A DNA stretch of 51,027 bases from Planctomycetota bacterium (GCA_022703445.1 JAKLDR010000021.1:1-51027), one strand, 5' to 3'; shown: positions 15,532 to 25,414, counted from the stretch's first letter. Made by a program: numbers and translations. The notes: generated by a model from the sequence alone, not told the origin.

Positions 15532-18021
15532 GTGAGGATGTCACTGTCACTGATCGGGCTGCTTTCAGTCGCGTCGCTGGCCTTCGCCGGCGAGCCGGCC
15601 AAGCCGCCGGCCTTCACCAAGAAGCCCGCGGTTGCCAAGGCCGGTGAGAAGACGACCGTCACCTTCGCCGTCGATCGCGAGACCGACGTGGCCGTGTCCG
15701 TCGAGGACGCCAAGGGCAAGGTGGTCCGGCACCTGGTGGCCGGTCTGCTCGGCAAGAACGCGCCGGAGCCGCTCAAATCCGGCGCGCTGGAGCAGTCCGT
15801 CGAGTGGGACGGCAGGGACGACCTCGGCAAGCCCGCGACCGGCGGTCCTTTCAAGGTCCGCGTGGGGCTGGGGCTCAAGCCCGCCTTCGACCGGATGATC
15901 GGCTTCGCGCCGGGGCAGGTGCCGGCCTCGGTGCGGGCCATCGCGGTGGGGCCCAAGGGCGAGGCCTTCGTCTTCTTCTGCTTCGGGACCATCCACCCCA
16001 TCGACAACTCCATGGCCTGCAGCGTCTTCAGCCGCGAGGGCAAGTACCTCCGGACCATCATGCCCTATCCGGCCAACGTGCCGGAGGAGAAGCTCAAGGG
16101 CCTGAAGCGCATCGAGCTCGATGGCGGGGCCAAGGTTCCCTTCATCTACCAGGCCGAAACCCGCTCCTTCATCCCAGGGGCCGGCGATAACGAGAACCAC
16201 GACGCCCTGGCCACCTCCGACGGCCGGGTGGCCTTCGTCGGGCGCATGGAGTGGACCCGCTACGCCCAGCAGGGTCCCATCCATCTGCTGGTCATAAACT
16301 CCGATGGCAGCGCCCCGGCGGACGGCCCGGTGAAGACCAGGATTGGGACGGGAGTCGCCGCCACCCTGGCCATGTCGCCGGATGAGAAGACGCTTTACGC
16401 CTCCGACGTGCGCACATCCAAGGCCCACTACGGCGCGCCGACCAACGTGGTCTACAAGTTCGCGTGGGACGACAAGGAAGCCAAACCCTTCCTGGGCGGC
16501 AAGGACGCTGCCGGCGAGCTGGCCCTCAACGACCCCAAGGGCATCTGCACCGACAAGGACGGCAATCTTTTCGTGGCCGATAAGGCCAATGACCGCGTGG
16601 CGGTCTTCAAGCCCGACGGCTCGTTGCTCGGGAGCCTGAAGACGCCCAAGCCAGAGCGCGTGGCGGTTCACCGCAAGACCGGCGCGCTCTATGTCCTGGG
16701 CGGCCCGGGCATCGCCGAGGTGCTCAAGTTCAAGTCCTGGAAGGACGCCGAGCCGGTCGCGAAGACCACCATCCCGACCTTCCGGCACGATGGCCACCGC
16801 GTTTCCATGGCCCTGGACGACTCGGCCGAGCCGGCGGTGCTCTGGTTCGGCGCGCACGACAGCGGCTACTCCCGGTACAGCCTGTTGCGGATCGAGGACA
16901 AGGGCGCGGCCTTCGGCGACAAGGTCGACGTCCCCGGCCTGCCTGAGAACAAGGGCGAGAGCATCGGCCCGCTGCGTGAGCTCTCGCTCGACCGCGAGCG
17001 CGAGTCGCTCTACGTCGGCTACACGACGCGCTACGACGGCCGCACCGGCAAGAACGACAACATCCGGCCGGTCATGCCGCCCAAGATCTATCCGGCGGCC
17101 GCGATCCTGGCCGTGGGGCTCGACGGCTTCCTCTACGTCAACCACGGCGGTGGCGTGTCGCGCTTCGGGCCGGACCTCAAGCAACTCCCGTTCGGCGAGG
17201 GCGGGCCGATGAGCATCAAGAACGACGGCAGCCTGCGCCTGCACGCCCGCGGGGTGACCGCCGACGCGCAGGGCAACGTCCACCTGATCTGGCAGAAGCC
17301 CGAGAAGGAGCAGTTCAGCGCCCTGGCGGTCTACGGACCGGACGGTAAGGCGAAGAACGAGAAGCTCATCGACGCCGACATCCGCAGCCTCAACTCGGTG
17401 CGCACCGACTACCAGGGCAACATCTACCTGGCGCTCGGCCTCCGCCCGGGCAAGGACGCACTGCCGGCCGGCCTGAAGGGCAAGCTGCCTGACGGCCCCA
17501 AGGACCCCGACGGAGTTATGGGCGTCAACTACTACGTCTACATGTACGGCAGCATCGCCAAGTTCGGCCCCGAGGGCGGGCTGATCAAGAAGGGCGCGGG
17601 CGGCACGGAGTGCAGCTACAGCGGCGGGGCCACGACCGAGGTCAAGGGCGCCAAGTGGATCACGCCGGGCGCCAGCTGCGTCCCGTCCTGGCGTTCGCCC
17701 AACTTCTCGCCGGACATCTGCCAGTGCGAGTCGCCGCGCTTCGACGTCGACGGCTTCGGCCGCAGCTTCTACCCCGACGCCGGCCGCTTCCGCGTGGGGG
17801 TGCTCGACACCAACGGCAACGAGCTCTGCACCTTCGGGAGCTACGGCAACCAGGACTCGGCGGGGCCGGGGAGCCCGGTGCCCACGCCGGCCATCCCGTT
17901 CTGCTGGGTCCAGGCCGTGGCGGTCGGCGACGAGGCCGCCTACGTCGGCGACCGGCTCAACCGCCGGGTGGTGCGGGTGAAGCTCGATTACGCCGAGAGC
18001 GCGACCGTCCCGGTGCCGTAA
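15532..18021 (+). CDS. Secreted FlgD-Ig / NHL-repeat propeller protein
   Basis: The GTG at 15532 is preferred because GGGAG lies 7 bases upstream; the ATG at 15538 is the alternative. The 829-residue product has a signal peptide (SLSLIGLLSVASLAFAG). A FlgD-like Ig domain follows (residues 30-110: VEDAKGKVVRHLVAG, then VEWDGRDDLGKPA), as used in many secreted PVC proteins. After that comes an NHL/SMP-30-like six-bladed propeller (LNDPKGICTDKDGNLFVADK, NDRVAVFKPDGSLLG) and a C-terminal part with conserved Cys and SYGNQDSAG near the end. NHL propellers usually mediate protein or carbohydrate binding. It is third in the run of secreted propeller genes. Confidence 0.8.
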   Translation: MRMSLSLIGLLSVASLAFAGEPAKPPAFTKKPAVAKAGEKTTVTFAVDRETDVAVSVEDAKGKVVRHLVAGLLGKNAPEPLKSGALEQSVEWDGRDDLGKPATGGPFKVRVGLGLKPAFDRMIGFAPGQVPASVRAIAVGPKGEAFVFFCFGTIHPIDNSMACSVFSREGKYLRTIMPYPANVPEEKLKGLKRIELDGGAKVPFIYQAETRSFIPGAGDNENHDALATSDGRVAFVGRMEWTRYAQQGPIHLLVINSDGSAPADGPVKTRIGTGVAATLAMSPDEKTLYASDVRTSKAHYGAPTNVVYKFAWDDKEAKPFLGGKDAAGELALNDPKGICTDKDGNLFVADKANDRVAVFKPDGSLLGSLKTPKPERVAVHRKTGALYVLGGPGIAEVLKFKSWKDAEPVAKTTIPTFRHDGHRVSMALDDSAEPAVLWFGAHDSGYSRYSLLRIEDKGAAFGDKVDVPGLPENKGESIGPLRELSLDRERESLYVGYTTRYDGRTGKNDNIRPVMPPKIYPAAAILAVGLDGFLYVNHGGGVSRFGPDLKQLPFGEGGPMSIKNDGSLRLHARGVTADAQGNVHLIWQKPEKEQFSALAVYGPDGKAKNEKLIDADIRSLNSVRTDYQGNIYLALGLRPGKDALPAGLKGKLPDGPKDPDGVMGVNYYVYMYGSIAKFGPEGGLIKKGAGGTECSYSGGATTEVKGAKWITPGASCVPSWRSPNFSPDICQCESPRFDVDGFGRSFYPDAGRFRVGVLDTNGNELCTFGSYGNQDSAGPGSPVPTPAIPFCWVQAVAVGDEAAYVGDRLNRRVVRVKLDYAESATVPVP

Positions 18022-18093
18022 GCGCGCTGGCGCAGGTCGGGCGGTGTAGATAGACTCGGGAACTGGACGCGGAACGCGCGCCAAGGAGGAACC

Positions 18094-20583
18094 ATGGCTG
18101 CCACTTCAAGACTCTCGGTCCTGCCGGCGCTGCTGGCCTCGCTCTGCGCCGGCGGCGCCCTGGCCGGCGACGCTCCTCCGGCCGCCGGCGGCGGCTGGAC
18201 CAAGGCCGCCGAGGGCCACGGCAAGCACCGCCAGGGCGCGACCCTGGTCTGGGCGGCCGACCTCAAGAAGATCCTGCTGGTCGGTGACGGCGTGGAGGCC
18301 TTCGACCCGGCGGCCAACTCCTGGGCGGAGTTCTCCGCGGCCAAGCCTGGCGGCAAGGACGGCATCCAGCCGTGCTACCAGACGGCCTACGACGCCAAGA
18401 CCAAGAAGGTCTACTGCCTGTCGCTGGGCAACGTGCTCCACGTCTTCGACCTGGAAGCCAAGACCTGGAAGGCGAACCCGCCCGAGCCGCTCCTCGACAA
18501 CCTGAGCTGGCACATGCTCGCCGGCGACGGCCAGGGCCGGCTCGTCGCGGTCGGCTCGGACAAGAAGTACGAAAACGTCGGCTGGACGCGCACGGTGGTC
18601 TACGAGGCTGCCGCGGGCACGTGGGCGACGCTGCCCCTGCCTCCGGACGACGTGGTCAAGCGCCACAAGGAGTTGGTGGCCGGGAGCGAGGCGCTCATTG
18701 ACCTGGTCGGCAGGATCCGGCTGGCCTGGTATCGCGATCCCAAGGGCGTCGGTACCGACGAGGAGCTCAAGGCCCTCGTAGAGCGCTGCGAGAAGCTCGC
18801 TGCTCATCCCGGCGTGGACGCCTTCAAGGCGGACCTGGCCAAGGTCAATGAACTCATCAAGGCCAAGACCACTCTGGAAGCCCTCAAGGCCGCGCGGGCC
18901 ATTCAGCCCAGGCTGGACGACGCCGCCTTCGCCCAGTACCCGGTGCCGCACTCGCGCCGCAACGCACCGCTGGTCTACGACGAGAAGAACAAGCTCTTCG
19001 TGCTCTTCGGCGGCGACCACGAGGACTTCCAGGTCAACGACACCTGGACGCTGGACCTCGAGAAGAAGGCCTGGAAGCGGATGAACCCGGACAAGGCCCC
19101 GGCCCCGCGTGCCGGCCACGCGGCCTGCTACCTGCCCAAGAGCGGTCGGGTGGCGGTCTATGAGGGCTACGCGCCCTCGGGCAGCGGCGACTACGGCGCC
19201 AACCCCTGGCAGGTGCTCGATCCGCGCGAACTGTGGGTCTACGACGCCAAGGCCGATCGCTGGGACCTGGCCGGAAGCTGGGGCAAAGCCGGCACGGCCC
19301 AGGGCGATGCCCCGCCGCCCGTGGGCAACTTCTTCGGCTACAGCGCCACCTGGTACGAGGTGCCGGCCATGGCCGCCGACGGTGACGACCGGGTCTGCGT
19401 GGCCGTCCGCGCCGGGAAGAACGCCCCGGCCGCGACCTGGACGCTCTCCTTTGATGCCGCGAAGCTCGACGCCGCCGGCCGCGACAAGCTCGGCACGGCG
19501 CCCAACGGTCGGCGGCTGCGCGCCCCCTACTTCCGGGCCGACTACTCCGAGGTGGCCGACGACTCCAAGCCCACCGACCTGGACAAACTGCCGGCCAACC
19601 AGTGGGTCGAGCTCAAGCCCGGCCCGCGCGTGCCGACCCGCGGCTGCCGCCAGCGCGACTGGAGCACCACGGCGTGGGACTCCGACCGCGACCAGGTGCT
19701 GATGTGGGGCGGCGGGCACTGCGTCCGGTCCTCGAGCGTGCCGCTGCACTACTCGCCGGTGTCGAACCGCATCGTCGAAGGCTACGACGCCGACGAGCCC
19801 TACTGCTACAACGGCTGGTGCGGCCCAGCCTCATCGCTGCTCAACAAGCCGTGGATCGACACCCACGCCTACCACCTCTACGCCTACGACCCCAAGTGCA
19901 AGCTGATGGTCAACGCCCGCGGCTTCCTCTACGACCCGGAGCGCATGGACTGGGTCCGCGAGGAACCGGCGAAGCTGCCGTACCGCTACTCCTGGGGCGG
20001 CGTGGTCATAGCCTCGAGCCCGCACGGTGCGGTGGCCTGGGCGGTGGCCAACGACAAGGCCAGCCTCTGGCTCTTCGACCGCCAGAAGGGCTGGACTCCG
20101 CTCGATCCCAAGGGCGCGCTCTTCGGCCCGTACTGCGATTCCCACGGCATGGCCTACGACTCCAAGCGCGACCGCATGCTCATGGGCTCGGTCGGCGCCA
20201 CCTACGGCAAGCAGGGCAACGGCACCTTCCTGGCCTTCGACTTCAAGACCAAGTCGGTTGAGCCGGTGACCCCGGAGAACACCGATGTCGCCAAGATCGG
20301 CAACTCCCGCGAGCTGACCTACGTGGCCCACGCCGACTGGATGATCGTCAGCGAGCTCTACCGTCACGGCGATCCCAAGACCGGCAAGACCTACCTGCGG
20401 GTCTACGACTGCGAGAAGAACAAGTGGTTCCTGCTCGACGCCGGCGCGGTCGGCACCGGCTGGGGCGCCGGCTGGAGCTATGACGCCCGGCGCAAGCTGG
20501 TCCACTGCTTCACGTTCAACGGGCAGGCCTGGACCATCCGGCTCGACCCGGCCACGGCCAAGCTGATCGAGAAGCCGGAGTAG
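18094..20583 (+). CDS. Secreted kelch-type beta-propeller protein with helical insert (paralogue)
   Basis: AAGGAGGAACC precedes the ATG. The 829-residue product has a signal peptide ending near GGALAG. Kelch blades flank a charged helical segment at about residues 186-289 (KRHKELVAGSEALIDLVG, DAFKADLAKVNELIKAKTTL), in the same place as the insert of the protein at 11653. The second half starts at LPANQWVELK and contains VLMWGGGHCVRSSS. The last blades include YDSKRDRMLMGSVG. It is collinear with the protein at 11653 and clearly a paralogue. No catalytic site was recognised; an extracytoplasmic binding role is inferred. Confidence 0.8.
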   Translation: MAATSRLSVLPALLASLCAGGALAGDAPPAAGGGWTKAAEGHGKHRQGATLVWAADLKKILLVGDGVEAFDPAANSWAEFSAAKPGGKDGIQPCYQTAYDAKTKKVYCLSLGNVLHVFDLEAKTWKANPPEPLLDNLSWHMLAGDGQGRLVAVGSDKKYENVGWTRTVVYEAAAGTWATLPLPPDDVVKRHKELVAGSEALIDLVGRIRLAWYRDPKGVGTDEELKALVERCEKLAAHPGVDAFKADLAKVNELIKAKTTLEALKAARAIQPRLDDAAFAQYPVPHSRRNAPLVYDEKNKLFVLFGGDHEDFQVNDTWTLDLEKKAWKRMNPDKAPAPRAGHAACYLPKSGRVAVYEGYAPSGSGDYGANPWQVLDPRELWVYDAKADRWDLAGSWGKAGTAQGDAPPPVGNFFGYSATWYEVPAMAADGDDRVCVAVRAGKNAPAATWTLSFDAAKLDAAGRDKLGTAPNGRRLRAPYFRADYSEVADDSKPTDLDKLPANQWVELKPGPRVPTRGCRQRDWSTTAWDSDRDQVLMWGGGHCVRSSSVPLHYSPVSNRIVEGYDADEPYCYNGWCGPASSLLNKPWIDTHAYHLYAYDPKCKLMVNARGFLYDPERMDWVREEPAKLPYRYSWGGVVIASSPHGAVAWAVANDKASLWLFDRQKGWTPLDPKGALFGPYCDSHGMAYDSKRDRMLMGSVGATYGKQGNGTFLAFDFKTKSVEPVTPENTDVAKIGNSRELTYVAHADWMIVSELYRHGDPKTGKTYLRVYDCEKNKWFLLDAGAVGTGWGAGWSYDARRKLVHCFTFNGQAWTIRLDPATAKLIEKPE

Positions 20584-20602
20584 CCGGCAGCGGGGCGGGC
20601 GC

Positions 20603-20663
20603 AGGTTTCGGGTGTCAGGCGTCAGGCCGAACCCTGGCCCCTGACACCCGAAACCTGACACCT
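20603..20663. repeat. Family B inverted repeat
   Basis: GCAGGTTTCGGGTGTCAGGC on the left is mirrored by CTGACACCCGAAACCTGACA on the right (20641-20660). It lies just downstream of the last kelch gene. The remaining 140 bases up to the sigma-factor gene hold no recognised element. Confidence 0.8.
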
Positions 20664-20807
20664 CATCGTCCGTCGGCATCGGCGCCTCTGGAGGAAATGA
20701 GGATGCTGTGCGGCGGGCCGCCGCGTTTCCCGTCGGAATTCTGAAAGTCGCCGCCTTGCGGCGCCGCTCTCCCTGCGGACAATGAGCCAGGAGAGGGAAG
20801 CCCGCTC

Positions 20808-23800
20808 ATGGACGAAGCCGCGCTCATAGCCAAGGCCCAGGCCGGCGACCGGGAGGCGCTCGGGCAACTGCTCGAGGCCCACGGGGCCGTCTGCTACGCC
20901 TTCGCGCTGCGCCTGACCCGCCGCGCGGCCGACGCCGAGGACGTCTGCCAGGACGCCTTCCTGCGCGCCGCCCGCGATGCGGGCGGCTACCGTCCCGTCG
21001 GCAGCTTCCGATCCTGGCTCCTGAGCCTGGTCCGGCACGCGCACGGAGACCGCCTGGACTCCGAGCGCGCCCGGCGCCGGCGCGAGGAGAGCCTGGCCAT
21101 GGAACGCGCACCGCAGACTGCGACAGCCAACCCGGCCGAACAGGCCGAACTCCGGCGGCAGATCGAGCTCTCTCTGGAGCGGCTCGACGACCGCTACCGG
21201 CTGCCCATCAGCCTGCACTATGAGCAGAGCCTAAGCTACGCGGAGGCCGCGGCAGCTCTCGATCTGCCCGAGGGCACGGTGGCCACCAACATCCGCCGCG
21301 GGCTGGAGGAACTGCGTGAGTCCATGAGCCGCGCTGGATACTCGTTGGCGGCGCCAGCGGCGCTCGCCGCGGCGCTCTCCCAGACTCCGGCTGTGACTGT
21401 CCCGGCGAGCTTGGTGGCCTTCATCAAGACCCTGGCCGTCTCCGGCGCGGTCAAGGGTGCCGCCGGAGCCGGAGCAGCGACGGCCGGCGGCTTGTCTCTC
21501 GGCTGGAAGGTGGCGGCGGGGATCGCCCTGGCCACGGCGCTGGGCGCCGGCTCCTACGGACTGTTGCACAGGCCCGCCCCGCCGGTACTGCCGGCGGCAG
21601 CCCCGGCCACGGCCGAGGTGCCCGCCGACGCCGAGAAGGAGCTGGCCGAGGCGTTGGCGCGACCGGCCAGCATCAATCTCCGCGGGGAGCCGGCAGGCTC
21701 GTGGCTGAACGAGACCTGCGACCGGCACAACCTGGACTGCGCCTGGCCGCAGGGCCTGTGTGGCGTCGACGCTGCGCTGACCGTCAGCCACCAGGGCACG
21801 CTCCGCGAGTGCCTGGAGAAGCTGGCCGAGGCCGCCAAAGTCAGGGTGTCCTTCGATGCCGGCCTGGTCCGCTTCTGGCGGCCGGCCGATCCGGAGAAGA
21901 TCAAGGCGCTCGCCGTGCGGCTGGCCTCCAACGACGAGCAGGAGCGCTGCGTGGCCGTGTGGCGGTTGGGCTGCCTGACCGACCCGGACGCGATCGGGCT
22001 CATTCTCAAGCCGGCCCTTGACGACCCGAGCCCGGCCGTGCGCCACTGGGCGGCCAGGGCTCTCGCCCAACAGTGTGCCGGGGGCGCCCCCGTGCTCCTC
22101 CCGCTCGAGCCGGCCGGCATAGATCGTGCCGACTGGGTGCGCCGGGCCATGGCCTCGGACCACAGGGTTCTCCGGCGCCTGGCCATCTGCGCCGCGGGGG
22201 TCTGGCGGTTGCCACCCGATGAAGGTCGTTCACTAGTTGCGCTTCTGGAGAATGACGACCCTTCCGACGACTCCAGCACCCTGGCCGCCTGGGTCCTGGG
22301 CCGATGCCGGACGGCCTCGGCCCGCGATGCCCTGGTCGCCAAGGCCGGCAGCAGTGTCCGGCGCGGAGCGACCGGGCTGACGGTCCGGGCCATAGCGCGG
22401 CTTGGGCTGGGCGACTTCCCCGACCGGATGATGCGCCAGGTCCAGGACGGGCCGAGCAACACCGCCCGGCTCAACGCCATCAACGCACTCGGTCAGCTCC
22501 GGTGGGCTCCGGCCACGGAGGTCATCGCCAGGGCCGGAAAGGAGAAATCGCTCTCGTGGGCTGCCGACGCGGCCCTCAAGCGGATCGGGCAGACCAAGCT
22601 GATCGGCGTGCCGGACGCGGCCCGCGACGCCGCGAGTCAGGACATGGGCCCGGCCTGGGCAGGTGTCTGCCGCCTGCAGACGGCCGACACCCCCGAGGCG
22701 CGCGACGCGCTACTCCGGCTGGTCGGCGGGCCCGACGGCCAGGATCCGGGACGGGCGGCGCGTGAGGAGGTCCGCAGCCAGGCGCTGATCGCCCTGGCGC
22801 GGGCCGGCGACCGACGCGCCAACGAGGCGGTCTTCAAGCTGGCGGCGGCCGGCCAGGATCGGGAGAGCGCCGGCGCGCTGCGGCTGCTGCCGCAGCTGAC
22901 CGGCGATGGCGTCCGCGACCGGGCCTTCGGCGTGCTGGTCACCGCCCTCAAGACGCCGACCAGGGATCAGTTCCAGAGCACGCGCGCCGCCGCCGCCGAC
23001 GCCCTGGCCGCGCTCGGTGACGAGCGCGCCGTCCCCGCGCTGGCCGAGGCCTGCAGGGACAACGAGTGGTTCGTGCGCATGGCCGCCGCCACCGACCTTG
23101 GCAAGCTCGGCACGGCCAAGGCCGTCGACGAGCTCTTCAAACTGTTGGCCGAGGACAAGCCCGGCGACAAGCGCTCGCTGCGCGCCGTGGCCTACAGCGG
23201 CATCAAGACGGTCATGGACAGGGAGGGAGTGCTCGACCGGGCGATCGCGACCGACGGGCCCAAGAGCTGGCTCTTCAACGGGAATTTCCTCTACTCCAAG
23301 CCCTACTCGCCGGAGCTGGCCGACCGGCTCCTGGCCCTGCTCGCGAAGGACGACCCCGACCTGCAGGCCCTGGCGGTCAACGGCCTGGGCCAGTGGGGCC
23401 TCAAGGGCCCCGAGGGCGTGCCGGGCGCGCTCCGACTGCTCGGCACGGCGCAGAAGGTCGAGCAGCGCCGCGCGGCGGTTCTTTCCCTGGGCGCGCTCGG
23501 GGCCAGACCCGATGAGGTCGACCCGCGCGCCGGGGCGGCGGCGGTCGAGCGGCTGGCCGTGGAAACCGAATGGAGCATCCGGAATCAACTGTGTTCGCTG
23601 CTCTCGGCCCTGCCCAAGGAGCCGGGCGCGGCCAAGGCCATTCTGGCACAGGCCGGCGCCGACAAGGAGTACATGGTCCGCACCTCGGCGCTCAAGGCGC
23701 TTGGCGCGCTTCGGTCGCCGGAAACGTTCGAGCCGCTGCTGGCCATGCTTGACGAGAAGCCCAAGGTCGAGCGCCCGGGGCTGCCGGCGGTCAGCATCGC

Positions 23801-24269
23801 TCCGGACGTGCTCAAGGCCCTCGGACAGATCGGCGACCGGAAGGCCGTCGAGCCCGCCCTGAAGCAGCTCGCGGCTAGCGACTCCCAGACGCGCGCCGCC
23901 GCCGCCGAATGCCTCGGCAAGCTCGGCGACAAGCGGGCGGTCGAGGCGCTGCTCAAGCTGCTCGAGGACGAGAAGCGGCCGGCGGCCGAGACCACCCTCG
24001 CCGCCGATGCCCTGGGCCGCCTGGGAGACGAGCGGGCCGTTCCGGCTCTCGTCCGGATCCTCGAGCGGGGCGACCGCCACGTGGTCTTCAGTGCCTCGAT
24101 GGCCCTTAATCGGGAGCCGTTCGTCTCCCGGCCGGAGGTGATCAAGGCGCTGGCGGCCTACGAGGTCCGTCGGGACAAGGATCCAGGGCTCAAGCCGCCC
24201 GAGGTTCAACCGCGGCCGCAGCCCGAACCGGGCCCAGGGCCCGTGCCGATGCCGCCGGAGGTGTTCTGA
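20808..24269 (+). CDS. ECF sigma factor fused to membrane helix, STN-like and HEAT-repeat domains
   Basis: This is a 1153-residue fusion. Residues 1-170 are an ECF sigma factor: region 2 with DAEDVCQDAFLRAAR and region 4 with LSYAEAAAALDLPEGTVATN followed by IRRGLEEL. One transmembrane helix lies at about 230-250 (KVAAGIALATALGAGSYGLL). Residues 285-370 resemble a short secretin/TonB N-terminal (STN-like) domain (INLRGEPAGSWLNETC, then LRECLEKLAEAAKVRVSFD). From about 370 to 1120 there are HEAT repeats (AADALAALGDERAVPALAEA and similar). The C-terminus is Pro-rich. The topology puts the sigma part inside and the HEAT array outside, so an outside signal could control promoter binding without a separate anti-sigma factor. 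ECF sigma factors with C-terminal extensions are known in planctomycetes; this combination is unusual. Continuous frame, no frameshift seen. Confidence 0.85.
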   Translation: MDEAALIAKAQAGDREALGQLLEAHGAVCYAFALRLTRRAADAEDVCQDAFLRAARDAGGYRPVGSFRSWLLSLVRHAHGDRLDSERARRRREESLAMERAPQTATANPAEQAELRRQIELSLERLDDRYRLPISLHYEQSLSYAEAAAALDLPEGTVATNIRRGLEELRESMSRAGYSLAAPAALAAALSQTPAVTVPASLVAFIKTLAVSGAVKGAAGAGAATAGGLSLGWKVAAGIALATALGAGSYGLLHRPAPPVLPAAAPATAEVPADAEKELAEALARPASINLRGEPAGSWLNETCDRHNLDCAWPQGLCGVDAALTVSHQGTLRECLEKLAEAAKVRVSFDAGLVRFWRPADPEKIKALAVRLASNDEQERCVAVWRLGCLTDPDAIGLILKPALDDPSPAVRHWAARALAQQCAGGAPVLLPLEPAGIDRADWVRRAMASDHRVLRRLAICAAGVWRLPPDEGRSLVALLENDDPSDDSSTLAAWVLGRCRTASARDALVAKAGSSVRRGATGLTVRAIARLGLGDFPDRMMRQVQDGPSNTARLNAINALGQLRWAPATEVIARAGKEKSLSWAADAALKRIGQTKLIGVPDAARDAASQDMGPAWAGVCRLQTADTPEARDALLRLVGGPDGQDPGRAAREEVRSQALIALARAGDRRANEAVFKLAAAGQDRESAGALRLLPQLTGDGVRDRAFGVLVTALKTPTRDQFQSTRAAAADALAALGDERAVPALAEACRDNEWFVRMAAATDLGKLGTAKAVDELFKLLAEDKPGDKRSLRAVAYSGIKTVMDREGVLDRAIATDGPKSWLFNGNFLYSKPYSPELADRLLALLAKDDPDLQALAVNGLGQWGLKGPEGVPGALRLLGTAQKVEQRRAAVLSLGALGARPDEVDPRAGAAAVERLAVETEWSIRNQLCSLLSALPKEPGAAKAILAQAGADKEYMVRTSALKALGALRSPETFEPLLAMLDEKPKVERPGLPAVSIAPDVLKALGQIGDRKAVEPALKQLAASDSQTRAAAAECLGKLGDKRAVEALLKLLEDEKRPAAETTLAADALGRLGDERAVPALVRILERGDRHVVFSASMALNREPFVSRPEVIKALAAYEVRRDKDPGLKPPEVQPRPQPEPGPGPVPMPPEVF

Positions 24270-24273
24270 GACG

Positions 24274-24357
24274 GGGTGGAGGGTGGAAGGTTGAAGGTGG
24301 AGGAGGAAGAAGGGCCGGCCGGCGAAATCCTCAACCCTCCACCTTCCACCCTCAACC
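24274..24357. repeat. Family C inverted repeat between convergent genes
   Basis: GGGGTGGAGGGTGGAAGGTT (left, from 24274) is mirrored by CCTCAACCCTCCACCTTCCA (right, to 24357). The unit fills the gap between the converging sigma-HEAT and protease genes and may end transcription from both sides, although it has no clear U-tract. Confidence 0.75.
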
Positions 24358-24367
24358 GCTGTAGGAC

Positions 24368-25408
24368 CTATCGCCGTCCCTCGCGGTACTCCTTCGACGC
24401 CTGCTTGAGGATCTTCTTCTCCTTGGCCGTCAGCGCCGGCAGGCCCTCGCGGTTGACCTTGTCGAGGATGCGGTCGACCTCGGCGCGCAGCCGTTCGTGG
24501 CGCTCGGTGGCGCGCTGGAGCTTGCGAAGCTGCCGTCGGGTCCGCCAGCGCGCGAAGAAGCCGGGCTTCCCTCCAGGCCCGGAGCGGTCGGTGGCCTCGC
24601 GCGACCAATCCTGGCGCAGGCCGAGCTCGGCGGCATAGATGTTCCGGGCTTCCGGGTTGTAGACGCCGCCCGCGTGCAGCACCTCGCGCAGCTCACGCTC
24701 GGCCTCGAAGAACATGTAGACCGCCAGAAAGCCCAGCAGCACGCCTCCGCCCCTTCCGGCCAGGCCCAGCAGGAACAGCAGCGCGAAGATGACCTGCCCG
24801 GCGCGCACGGCTGCCCGTGTGGCCCGGACGTCGCCCATCCGGAAGGCGAGCGCGGCGCGAAGCACCCGTCCGCCGTCCAGCGGGAAGGCCGGGATCAGGT
24901 TGAAAACCAGGATGAAGGCGGCCACGCTCCAGGCCGCGTAGAGCCCGGACTTCACCCCGACGGGGTCGCGAAGATCCAGGAGGTCGATCCTCGGCAGGAG
25001 CAGGAATATGGGCACGAATGTCCCGGCCGCTAGCAGCAGGTGCGCGGCCGGCCCGCCCAGGGCGACGAAGAGTTCGGTGCGGGGCGAGGGCATGCCGCCG
25101 ACGATCCGGCACTCGCCGCCCAGGATCCAGAGCATGATGCCGTCCACGCGCAGCCGGCTGCGCCGTGCCGCCCAGGCGTGGCCCAGCTCGTGCCAGACGA
25201 TCACGAAGAGCAGCGCTCCGGTGAGAATCGCCGCCCGGCCCAGGCCCTGGACGAAGCCGGGCCAGCCGAAGTCCCACGCGCCCTGGGCGGCGCCAGAGAC
25301 GATCCAGTACCCGGCCACGGCCATCATGGTCCAGTGCACGGTGACGGGCATGCCCCGGATCACGGCGATCCGCGGCGCCCAGGCGAGCCCTCCGCCCATG
25401 CTGAACAT
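24368..25408 (-). CDS. Site-2 protease family (M50) intramembrane zinc metalloprotease
   Basis: This 346-residue protein carries the zinc motif HELGH at residues 73-77 within a hydrophobic helix. The second metal motif, NLIPAFPLDGG, is at about 172-182 (Asp ligand in LDGG). Six or so membrane segments are visible, as in the Rip/SpoIVFB-like group. The soluble C-terminal tail (about 250-346) ends in EVDRILDKVNREGLPALTAK plus a basic stretch. This resembles the small domain (DUF6576-like) found on rhomboid proteases. The role is cleavage of membrane-embedded substrates, often anti-sigma factors. It converges with a membrane-tethered ECF sigma factor, a conceivable substrate, although only proximity supports that. 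Confidence 0.85.
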   Translation of the reverse strand: MFSMGGGLAWAPRIAVIRGMPVTVHWTMMAVAGYWIVSGAAQGAWDFGWPGFVQGLGRAAILTGALLFVIVWHELGHAWAARRSRLRVDGIMLWILGGECRIVGGMPSPRTELFVALGGPAAHLLLAAGTFVPIFLLLPRIDLLDLRDPVGVKSGLYAAWSVAAFILVFNLIPAFPLDGGRVLRAALAFRMGDVRATRAAVRAGQVIFALLFLLGLAGRGGGVLLGFLAVYMFFEAERELREVLHAGGVYNPEARNIYAAELGLRQDWSREATDRSGPGGKPGFFARWRTRRQLRKLQRATERHERLRAEVDRILDKVNREGLPALTAKEKKILKQASKEYREGRR

Positions 25409-25414
25409 GCCGGC

